From: Diplocarpon mali
Taxonomy: Eukaryota; Ascomycota; Leotiomycetes; Helotiales; Drepanopezizaceae
Direction: 5' to 3'
Length of the DNA stretch: 64,000 bases
Assembly (NCBI GenBank): GCA_024741835.1
Contig: JAENRP010000103.1
Span: forward strand, 43,026 to 107,025
This document shows positions 22,295 through 34,247 of this stretch, piece by piece (the first letter of the stretch is position 1; every line of letters begins with the position of its first letter). The position numbers and the translations under genes were made by a program. Under the pieces are notes generated by a model. The model saw only the letters and a list, made by a program, of their open reading frames with translations. It did no database searches and had not been told where the DNA came from.

Positions 22295-23480
22295 ATGGCA
22301 GCACTTATCATTCTCCTCCGCGCCAACCCTGAGGCCCTTCCACCCATTTGTATTGCCGGTGCCGGACCCGCAGGCCTGCTCGCCGCGAAGGGGGCTCGAG
22401 GGTAAATGCCATAAGATCGTCGTCCTCGTCAACCAGGTATTTTTCGGCGGTAAGTTTCAAGCTTTCGACGATGGCTCCAATTTGTGGGTTGGTTCAGTCA
22501 GGATTTCAAGGCTTCAAAAGGCAAATAAATTTCTTGGGACACGTTCCACTCGCTAGGTGCTCTCTGATCCTCTGGTGCCAGTTGAGTGGAGCCATTAAAG
22601 ATCTCCAGTTTTGCCCGTGTCCCTCCCACTGTTTCTTTTGAACTTGGCTGGATGGGTGTTTGATGGCACCACTGGATCCACTCTTCAATCACCACCTTTT
22701 TCGGCTGCATTCGCGACGTATCAGGAGATTGGAAGATATGCTGAGTACTGGAACACCTTCTTTGCTGCTCAAAACAGGATCGTTTACCAAGGAAGCTCCG
22801 AGGCCTGAAACAATTTTTTTTCATAAACGCCTGTCAACATTGGTAGAATAGTACTCCGATGGAGCTGGCCGTAGCTCCAGCTCAGTGGCTATAGACCAAC
22901 AATTACAGGCTTGACATGAAGAAGACATTGATATGCTTGCTTGGGTACTTCAGCTGTACACGCTGCCATATTTGACTCTGGATATTCTCGTGATTCTTTT
23001 CGCCCGCTTTTACGACTTAAATCTCGGCGATTTCCACAACGTCTTCTTCAATACGAGGCAAGATCTACTTAAGGTCTTATTCTGACGAGCAACATAATCA
23101 CCGATATCATATCGGAACTTTCACCCTCTTTTTAGATCTCAGCCAATCTCCTTGGAAACCGTAGTCTATTGTTTTCCAAGATCTCTTACCTAATTTCAAG
23201 CAAACACGCAGCCAGCCACTTCCCGCGAAGCAATTTAAGGAGCAGATCTGCTCTTGTAACGTTTTCGCCTTCTCAGCTACCATCTCCGCCCTCCAAGCAG
23301 CCGGCTTACAACACGCACCAACCGGAGAGATAACAGTCTTCAAACAACAGCAGCTAATCCCCCACTTCGCCTTCCGCCGCCGTGCGCCTGCGATCACCCC
23401 GGAGTGTCTCTTTCGCGGCGCTCAATCCCGGCCCGGAAAGTCTTCTTTCCTAGTGGTGTCCCAGTATCTCCTCGCATTTC
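22295..23480 (+). pseudogene. Decayed FAD-dependent oxidoreductase / amine-oxidase-like relic
   Basis: An ATG at 22295 opens a frame leading into a dinucleotide-binding fingerprint, PICIAGAGPAGLLAAKG. An extra G in a G-run near 22385 then shifts the frame; the second frame continues with HKIVVLVNQ and FFGGKFQAFDDG, as expected after a Rossmann beta-alpha-beta unit. Further downstream, separate frames give DGTTGSTLQSPPFSAAFATY with RYAEYWNTFFAAQ, and later a piece around 23220-23480 with QAAGLQHAPTGEITVF. Stops and shifts interrupt every segment. This is best read as one degraded FAD-binding oxidoreductase of the amine-oxidase superfamily. Sequencing error could explain one shift but not all. 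The 3' limit is approximate. Confidence 0.55.
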
Positions 23481-24236
23481 GCTAGCACGTCTGATATTGC
23501 GACCTCTTGGTCATGGCAGACCAAAGACATCATGAAAGCCATGGTCTCGCTTCGCAAGTCGTTATTCCGGAGATCGATATAGATCTCTAAATTGCCTTGG
23601 CCACCTCCAAAGCTGTCACAAACAAGGATGCAACGGGAATTTTATAAGACGATCGTTTTCTACGTTTGGCACCCAAGATTTAGCAGCTGGGTACCATGAG
23701 AGTTTCAACATATGGTAAGGCATCAAAAGAGATATTTTTGTAAGTGGCTTAAATGTGTTTTGAAATGGTGATTGCGATGAAACTCAAAATTGATGTTTTA
23801 AACAATTACTTCTGGATCTGGTGGGATATTTGTTTGGATCGGAATGCAAGACCATATTCGCTAAATGCCTAGCCGATTACGAATATGCCAAAAGGGGTGC
23901 GACTGCATAAGCAATTTCTGTAATTCTGCTATTGGGCTTTTAATCTGTATATCCCTGAACATCTTCGTATACACTCCTCGCATTCGCATTGCACGTGTAC
24001 GTATATTGTACGATGGCGTGTGTTCTACACACGCTTGCATGGCTCAGCCGTGTGGAATGACGTGGGCTCGCTCTGGCGATCTGCCAACACGGCACAGCCT
24101 TGTCGATAAGCCTTATCCTTTTCTTTATTTATATCAAGCTCCCCGCAAGGAATAAAATAACTATGACAATGTGATATCCCTCAACTTGTGAGCCTTAAAA
24201 GGTCTATTGCCTAGGTATAATCAGCCATTTTTTGCA
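23481..24236. other. Intergenic, no gene seen
   Basis: AT-leaning sequence between the oxidoreductase relic and the next gene. It should hold the promoter of the membrane-protein gene starting at 24237. No RNA gene or repeat recognised. Confidence 0.5.
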
Positions 24237-24840
24237 ATGGCCTCAATGCCTCGACCCGCCAACCGCTTCCCAGCATTTCTTCCTCTCGAAACCCCGAAAG
24301 AAAGCGCGATTAGCAGAGTATGTTCTTCTTGACAGGGCTCTCTCATTCAAAATCTTCTTCATTTCACTAACTTTTTCGCAGCTAGTGATAACACCACTAG
24401 TCTTCCTGTCCTTCTTGCTCTCTCTCGCCCTGATTGACTCGCACAACCACAATCTGCGCCACTCGCACTCGCCTTCCCACGCACAGCCTACCACCGTCTT
24501 AGGCCACATTAGACAGTTAATTCACTCGCTCATCTTTAAAGAAGTTAAGGATAGGGGCCCGTATGCGTATGTCAAATCCCCAGGCTCCAGGGAAATGGAG
24601 CAAGAGCAGGACGCGAGCTCCAGCTCAGGCAGGGCGAACGAGGAGCCCTGGCATTGGCATACCAAGCAAGGAAAAATGATGAGGGCCGAGATGGAGGATG
24701 CGTTCAAGCTCCGTAAATGGGTTGTTATAGCACTGGTTGGTGTATTGTTCAACGGGGTTATGGCTGTTTGGATGCTGGGACGCTGGGTTATTGGGACTTT
24801 TGGGGGGATCAGAACGGCGGCGGGTGGAAGAGAGTTTTAG
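24237..24840 (+). CDS. Small two-helix membrane protein, 179 aa, function unknown
   Basis: Exons 24237-24317 and 24382-24840 with a 64-bp intron that joins as SAISRLVITPLVF. I do not recognise the family. The N-terminus is proline-rich (MASMPRPANRFPAFLPLE). A first hydrophobic segment, VITPLVFLSFLLSLALI, lies at about residues 29-45, followed by a His/Ser-rich stretch, a charged Glu/Gln/Ser linker around residues 95-115, and a second hydrophobic segment, WVVIALVGVLFNGVMAVWML, near 141-160. The layout suggests an integral membrane protein with the central loop on one face. No catalytic motif is visible. The clean splice junction and consistent composition support a real gene. Confidence 0.6.
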
Positions 24841-25738
24841 GAAGTGCTTGTGACTTATGGAGTTCGGGAAGCTGTCTTGATCTGGGACAAGGCAAAATTG
24901 GAAGGGTAGTCATATATTTTCTTTGTAGGTGGAGGATGATTCTGCTGCATCTGGATCGGAGTTCATGGGGTATAAGCACGAATCTTGCAATGTTGGAGCA
25001 CATGGAAAGAACATGGTTTTTGTGGGGGACTGGCTGCAAAGAAGATGCCAAAGATCCCATGGCTGACAACGTTAATGAACCAGAAACAGGATTGAGCCTT
25101 CTGCTTTCTGTATTAAAATGAACTTATGGTGTGTTTGATCTGTGCTCTGACTGGTTTCAATGCAACCACAAGAATTAATGCCTATGGATGATGAAAAGCT
25201 CCAAGCAGAAAGAATTACTTACAATGTGAAATATTCCTCGTTACGAAATCACTAGGATCAAGTAGCAGCTCTATCAATCTCTTTCCTCGTCGATGCACCC
25301 GCGATAGAAATTAGCAACTGGGTTCTTTAGGGATATTATCTAATCCTTGCTAACATCCGGAGTAAATAGTACAGTATTGATCTGACATAACAGGCACCTT
25401 CTGCACACCTTCAAGGATTTCTCATAAATGTAACTTCGATCAAGAAAACACATACTAGAACCTCTAAGTTTTTGTGCCATACTAAAACATTCTTCCACTT
25501 CAGCTCTTTTGTTTACCTCCAAAGGTGAAGTTCTAGTAACGCCGGCCACTAAAGATATCCGAAGCTAAACCTTAAATTTGCGCGGATCGCGTCAAAGAAC
25601 ATCACCTTCAGAAGCTTCTCTGCCTCGCGAATCTGACCCATTGCTCTCCATGATTCCTCCAAAATCGTCGCAAAAACAATATATGCGCCTCGTCATCGAG
25701 ACTTGCTTGCGCTTCATTGAAAGGTTGAATCTAGCAAC
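24841..25738. other. Intergenic, no gene seen
   Basis: About 0.9 kb between two plus-strand genes, AT-rich in its right half. Probably 3' UTR plus the promoter of the Dnt1-like gene. Confidence 0.5.
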
Positions 25739-28700
25739 ATGGCCTCCCCAATGGGACCCCCTCCAACGACCGGCTACTCTCTCAGAGTCCAACTCTTCGA
25801 TTCAGCTGCGTATGATTTGAGTGACAAGCCAATTCGAAGTTTCCGCGTCGTTGCTTCTCCAGATTTCACGGTCGAAGAGTTCTGCCACGAGGCCTCGAGA
25901 GTCCATCAGCTGAATTACGGAGGAGAGTACGTAGCTTGCGCCGGGTTCTCGATCTACTCTTGTCGCAATGGTACTAACGATGTGATGCAGACCACTAGCT
26001 CTCAAGAAGGTACAGGATGACCAGCTGTTTGATATTACGCAGGGCGAGGTCTTGGGAAACCTCTTCACGACTATGTCTACGATTCGATTCGTTCAAGCTT
26101 CAGCGACTCCCGGTGCCCGCGACTCTGTTGCTCCTACTTCCGCTCTCCGATACGATCCGGCCGCAAGTCTTAAACGCGAAAGAAAAAGAGCCCTAAGGGT
26201 AGATGGAACCATGGCAGGAAGTTCGTGGAAACCCAATAAGCGGCAGAGGGTTGCGGACCCGGATGAACCTCTGCCATCTTGTGAGAATGGGGAGGGTACT
26301 CACGGATCTCCGAAGGCTAACGCTTGCATACCCGATGCCAATGTGATTCCCAACTCTCAAGAGAGTGTGATACTCGGCAATACTAACGAACCTTCCCCCA
26401 ACATACGACATGTAAGGCACTTCATCCCTGAGACAGTGAGGGAGATCCGCGAAACACCGCCACCGGCTCCACTTACTGAGTTGCCTACACAATTATGCAA
26501 GCACAATCCAGCTGATCACCAGAAACGACTGTCAGCGAACCAGCATCTGGATAACGATTCGAATATTCCTTCGCACGCAGACCGCTCGAGTCCAGTGCGA
26601 GAAGCTTCCGCCCGAGTGCAGTCACATGTATCAAATTCAATGGCGAAAAGCGCTACTAGCTTCCATACTCAGAGAACTACAGAACTTGGAATATCAGTGT
26701 CAACTGCAGCTACAAGTCCTCCGTCAGTCGATCAACGACCACTCCAAAACGGCCACTCATCTTCCAAATGCAGAAGACCAGAGCCGCGCCCAATCATGCC
26801 CGAAAAGAACGGAAAAATCAGCCGCTCACATGACGAGGACAGCATTTACGACGTTGTTGTAACGGATGATGGAGACGCTGCGATTTCGAAGGTGAAAAAG
26901 TCCGCGTTGAAGATCAGGAACAGTCCAAATTCAGGCTTGCCGGGAATGGAATGGGCAAAGACTAAATTCAGCACTCCACCAACCGCAAGCCAACGCGGAT
27001 CACTACCTCGTCAACTCCCCGTGACGCCAAGTAGTAAGGAACGACAAGAGAGGCAGAAGCAGCAGGCGGATGACCTTCGGGAGGCTCGACTTGCTGGTGC
27101 AGAAGCTCGACAAGCTCAAGAAAATCGTCGTGCTGAAGAAGGAAGAGCTAAGAGAGAGGAACAGGAGCGAATTGAAGTCGAAAATTTTCGGCGCGGAGAG
27201 GAAGAACGCAAAGCATCTATTGCTAAGGCCGCCCGCTTGGAAAAGGAGCAACAGGCTCGGGAGGCTGAAGAAGAGAAGCGTCGTGAACAAACTCGAATTT
27301 CCAAGGAGAAAACCGTCGCAGAGAAGCAAAACAAAGAGGGAATGGGTGTACAGGAGAAATCTGTAGCTGATGTTGCTGAGAGGTCGCTCAAGAAAGGGGA
27401 GACTACTGCTGAGGAGCCAAGGAAGTCGAGCGAGGCTCTAAAGCGAAAGAAGAAGACTCATTCACCAGAGGTATCTTGTCAGATGAAGTCATCCCCTCTC
27501 ATCCTCGGTCCGCCCAGAGGAACTCCGGCTAGGGTCCAGTCTTCAACACCTTTCATTCCAAGTGGCAGGAAATCGGCTTTGAAACACTCGGCATCCTCTC
27601 AAGCGGAGAAAAGCTCATCACCAGCTGGGTCTAAAGCTTCAACGGATGAGTCTTTAAATGGAATTGGTTACGACGCTCAGATGCCACTACCAAGTCTGGC
27701 AAATCGACGAGTCTCGTTCCGCGATGAGCCAGAGATGCAGATTACTCCTATTAGACCCCAAACTAGGATTCTTCCTCCCAAGTTTTCTGCCCTCAACACG
27801 ACCCCGAAGGTTGGCAAACTTCTAGGTTATCCAAAGGCTAGTCCGGCAAGAAGTGCGACCCCTATGAGTTCCGCTCCAGCTCCAAAGGCGATATTATCCG
27901 CGGACTCTGCACCTCGATCCTCTCACAGTACACCGAGTAAGTCTGGTATCCTTTATTGTATCAAGCTTCGAGCTAATTCAATTGGTAGTCTTGCCTCCTG
28001 CCAGACAGTACACACCTGTCCCTACTCGTACCATCTCAAACCTAGAGTGTACATCGATTGTGCCAACAAAAGTTAATCCACTACGAAAGCCGTCAACTCC
28101 ACCTGATCTGGCAAGAAACAGTACCACAGTAATCGAAAATTCTGCACGGAAGAGCGCGACTTCAGGTCCTCAAACTGAGATAAAGACTTCACCTCTAGTT
28201 ACTGTTCCTGCTAGGAAGAGTACAACTCCGGTCGACGAGGGTTTTAAGGAGATCTTGCTTCCTGTTTCTGCTGCTTCTAGTAAAAGTGCAAGTCCAGTCT
28301 CTGCGCCGAAAGGTATGTTCATGTTTTACTTGTTTTACAGCTACCCTGCAATTTTTCTTGGTCATCGTACCCACTGCTGTGTGCAGTGGTTTGAGCACAA
28401 GATAAAAACCGAACTGATTCTCTGCAGCGTCGAAGTCTACAGGGCCGGGTCTCCAGGTAGAATCCAAACTTGAAGAATCGCCGGACGACTCTGAGGAAGA
28501 CATCCCGCGCCGACCAAATCCTAGGAAAAAATCATTCGGTCTTGGTTTAGTCCCCGATGAGCTAAGATCAGTTGCCATGGAGCTACCTAAGCCAGACCTG
28601 TCTGAGGACGACGAGGACGTCGCCATACATAAAGAAATTGATGAAGGCGAAACCCAGAGTCACAACTCGTCTTCCAGGGATAGTCGGTCCCCGGTCATCT

Positions 28701-29674
28701 TCGGTCAGCACCCGAAGTCAACCCAACCTCCCAAGGCTTTACGATCTGCGTCGCCTGATTCTCAAAGTAGTTCTGATTCTGGGTTGAGTGACGAGGAAGG
28801 CGAGGAAGATTCTGATTCAGGAGCTGAAGATCAGCCCACGCCACGTGGAAAGAACCAATTCATCGATGTGGAGTTCGAGGAGGATATATCCGACTACGAT
28901 TCTGACGCTGCACCTGAAGAAGACGAAGATGATGACGAGGTAGTCGAAGTCCCGAACTCGAGCCCACCGGCTCTGCCAACTCACAAGCATGCTTCGAAGC
29001 CGAGCCCAAAATCTGCGGGAGAAAGCCAAAACAATAGTAAGGATTCCTCTTCCGATGAGGGGCACAACACACAAGATGAGCTCGATCAGCAACTAACTTC
29101 TTCTCTGTATGAAGCTTGTTCAAAAATTCCGGCTTCCAGTACTCCCATCTATCCTCCGACATCCAGCTTGGCGCCTAGGCCGGCGATGAAAGTTGGCGTC
29201 AGTTTAAGCAGTTTGAACCGTAACAGATCGTTGCTGGGGAGTTCGCAAGCGGTTCAACGAGCTGTTGGGACAAGCCGACAGCGCGCTCTCCAGCCGATAG
29301 ACGATCAAGATAGCGACGAGAGCGAAGAGGAGAGCAACGACGGCTCGTCTGACTCATCTGACGATGATGATGCCAAGACCACTGTTCACAAATCAAGAAA
29401 TGACTCCTCTGCACGTGGCAACGTCAACTCCCTCCTGAATTCTGACTCGGACTCGAACGGGAATACTGATTCGGACCGAGAGGAAGACGAGGAGCAGAAA
29501 ATACGGAACGAGTTGACCATGGAGATTGCAAGACTACACAGAAGCGATACCGGTATCCCAAGCCCCAAGATGTACAGGACACAACCAAACGACAGTGGGA
29601 AGGAAAATAAAGTGAGAAACGAGAAGAAACGGGACTCTTTTGTCACCGGGTATCAATTTAATTTCAGTTCTTGA
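25739..29674 (+). CDS. Nucleolar Dnt1-like N-terminal domain protein, 1234 aa, four exons
   Basis: Exons 25739-25926, 25991-27936, 27989-28312 and 28428-29674 are all phase-consistent. Residues 1-100 form a compact domain (YSLRVQLFDSAAYDLSD, then KKVQDDQLFDITQGEVLGNL) resembling the Dnt1 N-terminal, ubiquitin-like region of fungal nucleolar proteins; S. pombe Dnt1 acts in nucleolar silencing and mitotic-exit control. The rest is largely disordered. A highly charged Glu/Arg/Lys block at about residues 425-545 is predicted to form a long helix or coiled coil. The C-terminal third alternates Ser/Asp/Glu-rich acidic stretches (such as SDSSDDDDA) that look like CK2 substrates, with several S/TP and proline-rich linkers. 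A nucleolar or chromatin role is inferred from the N-terminal domain only. Confidence 0.78.
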
Positions 29675-30384
29675 TTTTGAGGTCAGGGCAGAGTCGGAGT
29701 GCAGTACACGGGATCTGATGCGGATATCTATTGACGGAAAAGAGGCACAGAAACAGGATACGACTGAACAGCACCAGACCAAACGGGGGGTGGTTTTGTA
29801 TGCCTGTCTAATATGTGTTTCGTGGTATCATGCTGGCAGTATAGGCAGATAGCCGAGATGAAAGAATCATCTTCTCATGGTTCCGTCTCTTTGCCTTTCT
29901 CCTTTCCATGAGGTCGGTACTAATGAGAGTGTCTCGGGGGGGTTGCAAATGCGAGTCTCTCGCTGACTTGACCTCCCGATCTTCAGCATGCATCTCCGTA
30001 CCGAAGTCGCCATATGCAAGCTGGTTGTAAAGTCGAGGACGCTTGATTTCTGATCTTTTGAGGGAATCTGCGCGGCATCTTCTCCTTGTCCTCCGACCCA
30101 AGCACCAGCACATCCCCTTTCCGGAAACACATCTCGATTGCCTCACCCGCTGATTGATCGCCATTGCTTTCATTTGCCTCTTCACGCTGGTTCCCTCTGG
30201 AAGTCCTCCGTACCACTCACCAACCTGGTTCCCTCTGGAAGTCCTCCCGTACCACTCACCAACCCACCAGTCCTGGCTCATCTGAAGGAGCGCCACCCGC
30301 AGGGTGCATTCTCGTCAGACGCCTATTGAGACTGGGTTCTGAAAAGCACCGGAGCTCTGACTCCCATCCACAGCGGAAGCGAGG
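29675..30384. other. Intergenic, 3' flank of the Dnt1-like gene
   Basis: About 0.7 kb of ordinary composition before the GC-rich island. Apart from the 38-bp direct duplication at 30187-30263, no feature is recognised. Confidence 0.5.
30187..30263. repeat. Tandem duplication of a 38/39-bp unit
   Basis: Two adjacent copies of a unit beginning CTGGTTCCCTCTGGAAGTCC and ending CACTCACCAAC, at 30187-30224 and 30225-30263. They differ only by one inserted C in the second copy, so the duplication looks recent. Confidence 0.92.
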
Positions 30385-30419
30385 TTGAAACCGGGTGCTC
30401 CGTCTCAAGACTATGCATG

Positions 30420-31620
30420 GTCACAGATCACATTTTCCACGCCCATCTTCAACCCGTCGGCGGCCATATGGGATGGGAATACACGGCGAAGGAGCGAGGG
30501 TTCGGTGGCTCATATTCAACGCGCTCTGTATCGGATGCTCCCCTGTACCACCTTGAGAATGCGGCCTATTGGGTACCGGCAACGTGTTGGGCCAGGCCTG
30601 GAATTGAGCCCGGCAACGCCCTTGGCAGAGCCCCAGCCATCCGCTGTCGTGGCTCGCGTGCTGCTCGAGAACTGGCCTCCCCCCTGTCCCGCAAAGAGGA
30701 TTCCAGTCGCAAGTGCTCGTCTTCCCTCCGATCCGCCTCGACATGCCGAACTCGGGGCATGGGCGTTGGTCCGAGTGGAACGACCGCGGGCCGCCCGGGT
30801 CTCGGGATGGCATTCAATAGCGCGGTGCTCGAGCATCCAGGGCGTGGTGGAGCTGAGATGGGGGCGCCGTCCAGCTCTTCGCTCCCGCTGGCCCAGCTTG
30901 TTGTTGTCACCCTGACTACCCTAAGCGAGCGAGCATCTTGGGGACGCCGCCGCCCGGGACCGTCCAGCCTCGAGCGGGCCTGATTGTGATCTCCCATGCC
31001 CACCGGGGCCGACGGTTTTCCCTTGCTCTGGCTGGGGCGTCGGCGGCCGCGGCCGGGGTGTGGCGACCATCACGCTCGGACTCGGCTCTGCGGCTGGTCC
31101 GCCACGATCCATGCGGTGCGAGTGCCGACGGCGACGAGCTCGAGCGATGGCTCCACGGCCAGCTGGCGCGGCATCTGACGAAGCAGGCTTTCACCACCTG
31201 TGCGCGGCCATGTCGGCGGCCGGTCAACGCAACCCGGCGCCTCGTATCTGCCGAGGGCTTCGGGACCGGGCAGACGCCGCGGCAGCTGCCTCTCGGCCCG
31301 GCGAAGCGTGTCTGTGGCGGCTGGGTGGGAGGAGGACGGACGGGTCGGGGGCACTCGCCGCGGCAAGATTCGCTCTGTTGCTCGGCCGTCTCTTCGCTCT
31401 CGTGGGCGGGCGGTCCGCTCGCTGCGCACCGCTCGCCTCGGGGATGGACGACGGGCAAATCCGCCCGTCGAGCTGTCTACGCCGCGTCCTGGTCTGTTCG
31501 GATGCCCTTGGAGCGTCCGCACTGCCCTCCCTCCTTCCAACCGAGCGGGGAGCCGGTCCATGCTCCGCCCCAGCTTCTGCGCAGGCCCCGGTGCGGACGA
31601 GTGGATATCCCTCAGCTTCA
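30420..31620. other. GC-rich, CpG-rich island in a convergent intergenic region
   Basis: About 1.2 kb that is much richer in G, C and CpG than the flanks, with NotI/SacII-like clusters (for example GCGGCCGCGGCC near 31041). Long open frames of 100-240 codons occur on both strands in several frames at once, which is what stop-poor GC-rich DNA gives by chance. None shows a domain, splice pattern or normal amino-acid composition. The island sits between the 3' ends of the Dnt1-like gene and the multicopper oxidase. Confidence 0.6.
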
Positions 31621-31796
31621 TGCCCCATTTCTATCTCTGGTGTTGAAAGCGTGAAACGATTTGCATTTTACAGTAATCCTATGTATGTGTGGACGTGTCC
31701 CTAGTAGTGCTCGCATCTGCCCAGGGATCCTCCAGAGGGATTCCCGACGCCGCATCCCGTTCCCCTTGTAGCTTGACCCCAGCTGCAAATCCGCCC

Positions 31797-34247
31797 CTAC
31801 TTCCTCTTGGTGGTGCTCGTCGCAGCCCTGGCGGTGGCGGTCGCGGAAGGGGACGTCGGCGATGGGGTCTTGGGCGGGTGGGCGTAGTACTCGTCCAAGG
31901 CCTTCTCGACAGCTGCCGCGTTGGGGTACGCGTCCAGGTTCTGGAAGTAGGGGAGCAGGACGTTCTCGACCTGGCCGAGATCTGTGCCGACGTACGCCTT
32001 GGCGCGGAAGAGAGGCGCCATCGGGTCGTTGAACGAGACCTTCTCCGGGTAGCCGAGGGACGAGAGATCGACCTGGGAGACGTTGAAGGCGGCCATCATG
32101 TCGTGGTCTTCGTGGACGAGATTGTGGCCTGCGTGACGAGTGGTCAGAGATTGTCGGGTTGGGGGGGGGGTTCGGAGGGGACGAGATGTCCCTCAGGAAA
32201 CTCCGCCTCCGACGGGGAGCAAGATAGCAGGGCAAACCTACAATGAAACATGTAGACGCCGGACCACGGTGCGAAGTTGGCGATGACCTCCACCTGCTCT
32301 GTTTTCGCGTGAGTTGGGCAGCGGCCACCGGGCTTTGTTGACTTACCGTTGGTTCCCAGATAGACGACATCCTTGAGGGCGGCGGCTTCGTACGGCGTAA
32401 CACCACTCCGCCCGGAGCCAGTTCGCGACACGACTTGAAAGTCAATCAGATGAATGTGGATCGGGTGACTGGGCGGGCGGTTAGCCGGTGCATCTCGGGA
32501 TACCGTGGGAGGCGAGAGAGTCCCGTCAAGGGGCTGATCTCCTCCTCCCAGACTCTGGAGTGGCCGGGGAGGAATCTACTGACCTCCATCCGCCGCCCTT
32601 GTTGACGAGCCGCCATCGCTGAACCTTTCCTTGGGGTGGGAAGGCTACCACCCGGTTCTTGACATCCTCGAAGCCAATGCCATTGATGAGCCACTGTCCA
32701 CCATTACTCTTCCCAAACTCGAAAATCTGGTCGACCGTGGTGCGGGCTGCGGGGATGTTCAGATCCGCCAAGTGGGTTGGGATATCCCCATTCCCATCTA
32801 GATTTGTAGTCTGGCCGCCGACCACGAAGCGGAGAACGCGATCGGTTGCCGTGTAGTCGGGATTCGTCTGTACGACAGATTTGTTAGCCTACGCTCGTGG
32901 AGGATCGTCGCCGGGAGACATGCCTGGAAGTCTCGCTCGTTCATCAGAGTCATGTTCTGGCCTTTGTATTTGGCAAAGTCGATGACGATCTCGTACCGCT
33001 CTGCCATGGCAATCACCAGAGATGTTGTGGAGGCCGGATGGTCAAGATAGCCCGCATCGGCACCAACAACAATAAACGGAATCCGGGTCTTCGGGTCGGA
33101 GTCGGCAACTAGATACAAACTGTACGATCGGGAGACCGATGCATCGAGAAGCCTGAATTTGTATTTCCTGTTCTCGACATTGAGGTACGGCCAGGGCTGT
33201 CCATTCACAGTATTGACGTCTCCGAACAAACTGTCTCGCTCGTTTTCAGGGGAGAGTAGCTTGCCCGTGGACAAGAACTGTTTGGTAGCAATCATCTGGT
33301 TCGAGTTAGCTGCGAGTACTGAAGTGTCAATCGAAAAAAAGCCCACCAATGGAATGTCATAGTCTCCAGATGGCAGCTGGAGGCCGGTGGCAGCTGGGTC
33401 CTTGAGGATGTAGAAACCTGCCTGTCCAAAGTATGCGTTGACCGCAGTCTCGCCAATGGCATGGTCATGATACCACAGCGTTCGTTGGGGCTGAGCGTTT
33501 GGGTAGTAGTAGTCCTTGTACTGGTTGGGAGATGTGACGTCCTCTGCCCAGCCATCAAATGGAGTTCTCGAATACGACCTGCAATCCGCGTTACTAGGGC
33601 ACCCTTCAACCATGAGTTACCACCATACCCGTGGAGATGGATTGACGCGTCTCTTTGAGACTCTGCAATCGAATCAGCCTTGTTGTTTACCCAGAGAACC
33701 CAGGACTCCAGGATTTTGGATCCAGTACTCGGTTCCCAAGACCTGGGCCTCAGACCCGTCTTGGAAGCCGGAATTCAAGACGCTCAAAATCATCGGGGCA
33801 GAGATGTACATACTGTTGATGAACCGGACAACGGCCTCGCGACCTCTGGTCATATGTAACGTAGGGCCTGGGGCCATGCCATTGTAACCAGTGAGGGATG
33901 TCGTCTGAAGCTCCGGGTAGATCTGCTTCTCGAAATCCAGAATCTCGATCTGGTAAAAGTCGATACTCTTGCCCGTGGTCTTGTTGGTATAACTTGCAAT
34001 AGGCTCCAAAGGAGGGGGAATTGGGAGAGGAAACTGGAAGATGTGTTTGTATCTGAGCATCGTCAGTAAGATGACTGCTCGGCGCTGTAACAGCCAGTTA
34101 CTGGCGAGATTTTCGGCCAACTGTAATGTGACCACAAAGAGTTGAAGGCTCGACGTACTCTGGAGAGACCCATGGTTTAACACCAGCCAGGACTTTCGTC
34201 CCGAACAACAACGCCGCCACAGATAATGATAATTGGTAAGGATGCAT
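31797..34247 (-). CDS. Secreted multicopper oxidase, bilirubin-oxidase type, 586 aa, nine exons
   Basis: Blue copper oxidase coupling substrate oxidation to four-electron reduction of oxygen to water. Exons: 34159-34247, 33814-34052, 33629-33662, 33347-33578, 32924-33295, 32584-32867, 32347-32468, 32242-32298, 31797-32128. The N-terminus MHPYQLSLSVAALLFGTKVLA is a signal peptide. All four copper-ligand motifs are present: SIHLHG, LWYHDHA, SHPIHIHL and MFHCHNLVHEDHDMM, the last giving the type-1 Cys, His and axial Met. The closest family by the HEDHDM signature and FDGWAED is fungal bilirubin oxidase rather than lignin-type laccase. The intron at 32868-32923 uses a GC donor (GCATGT). The C-terminus is a Ser/Thr/Ala-rich tail ending in KRK. 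Natural substrate unknown. Confidence 0.92.

Noticed and set aside
30385..31704. Long overlapping open frames on both strands (up to about 240 codons)
   Set aside because: They occur in all frames at once in GC-rich DNA, have Arg/Pro/Ala/Gly-skewed composition, and show no domain or splice logic.
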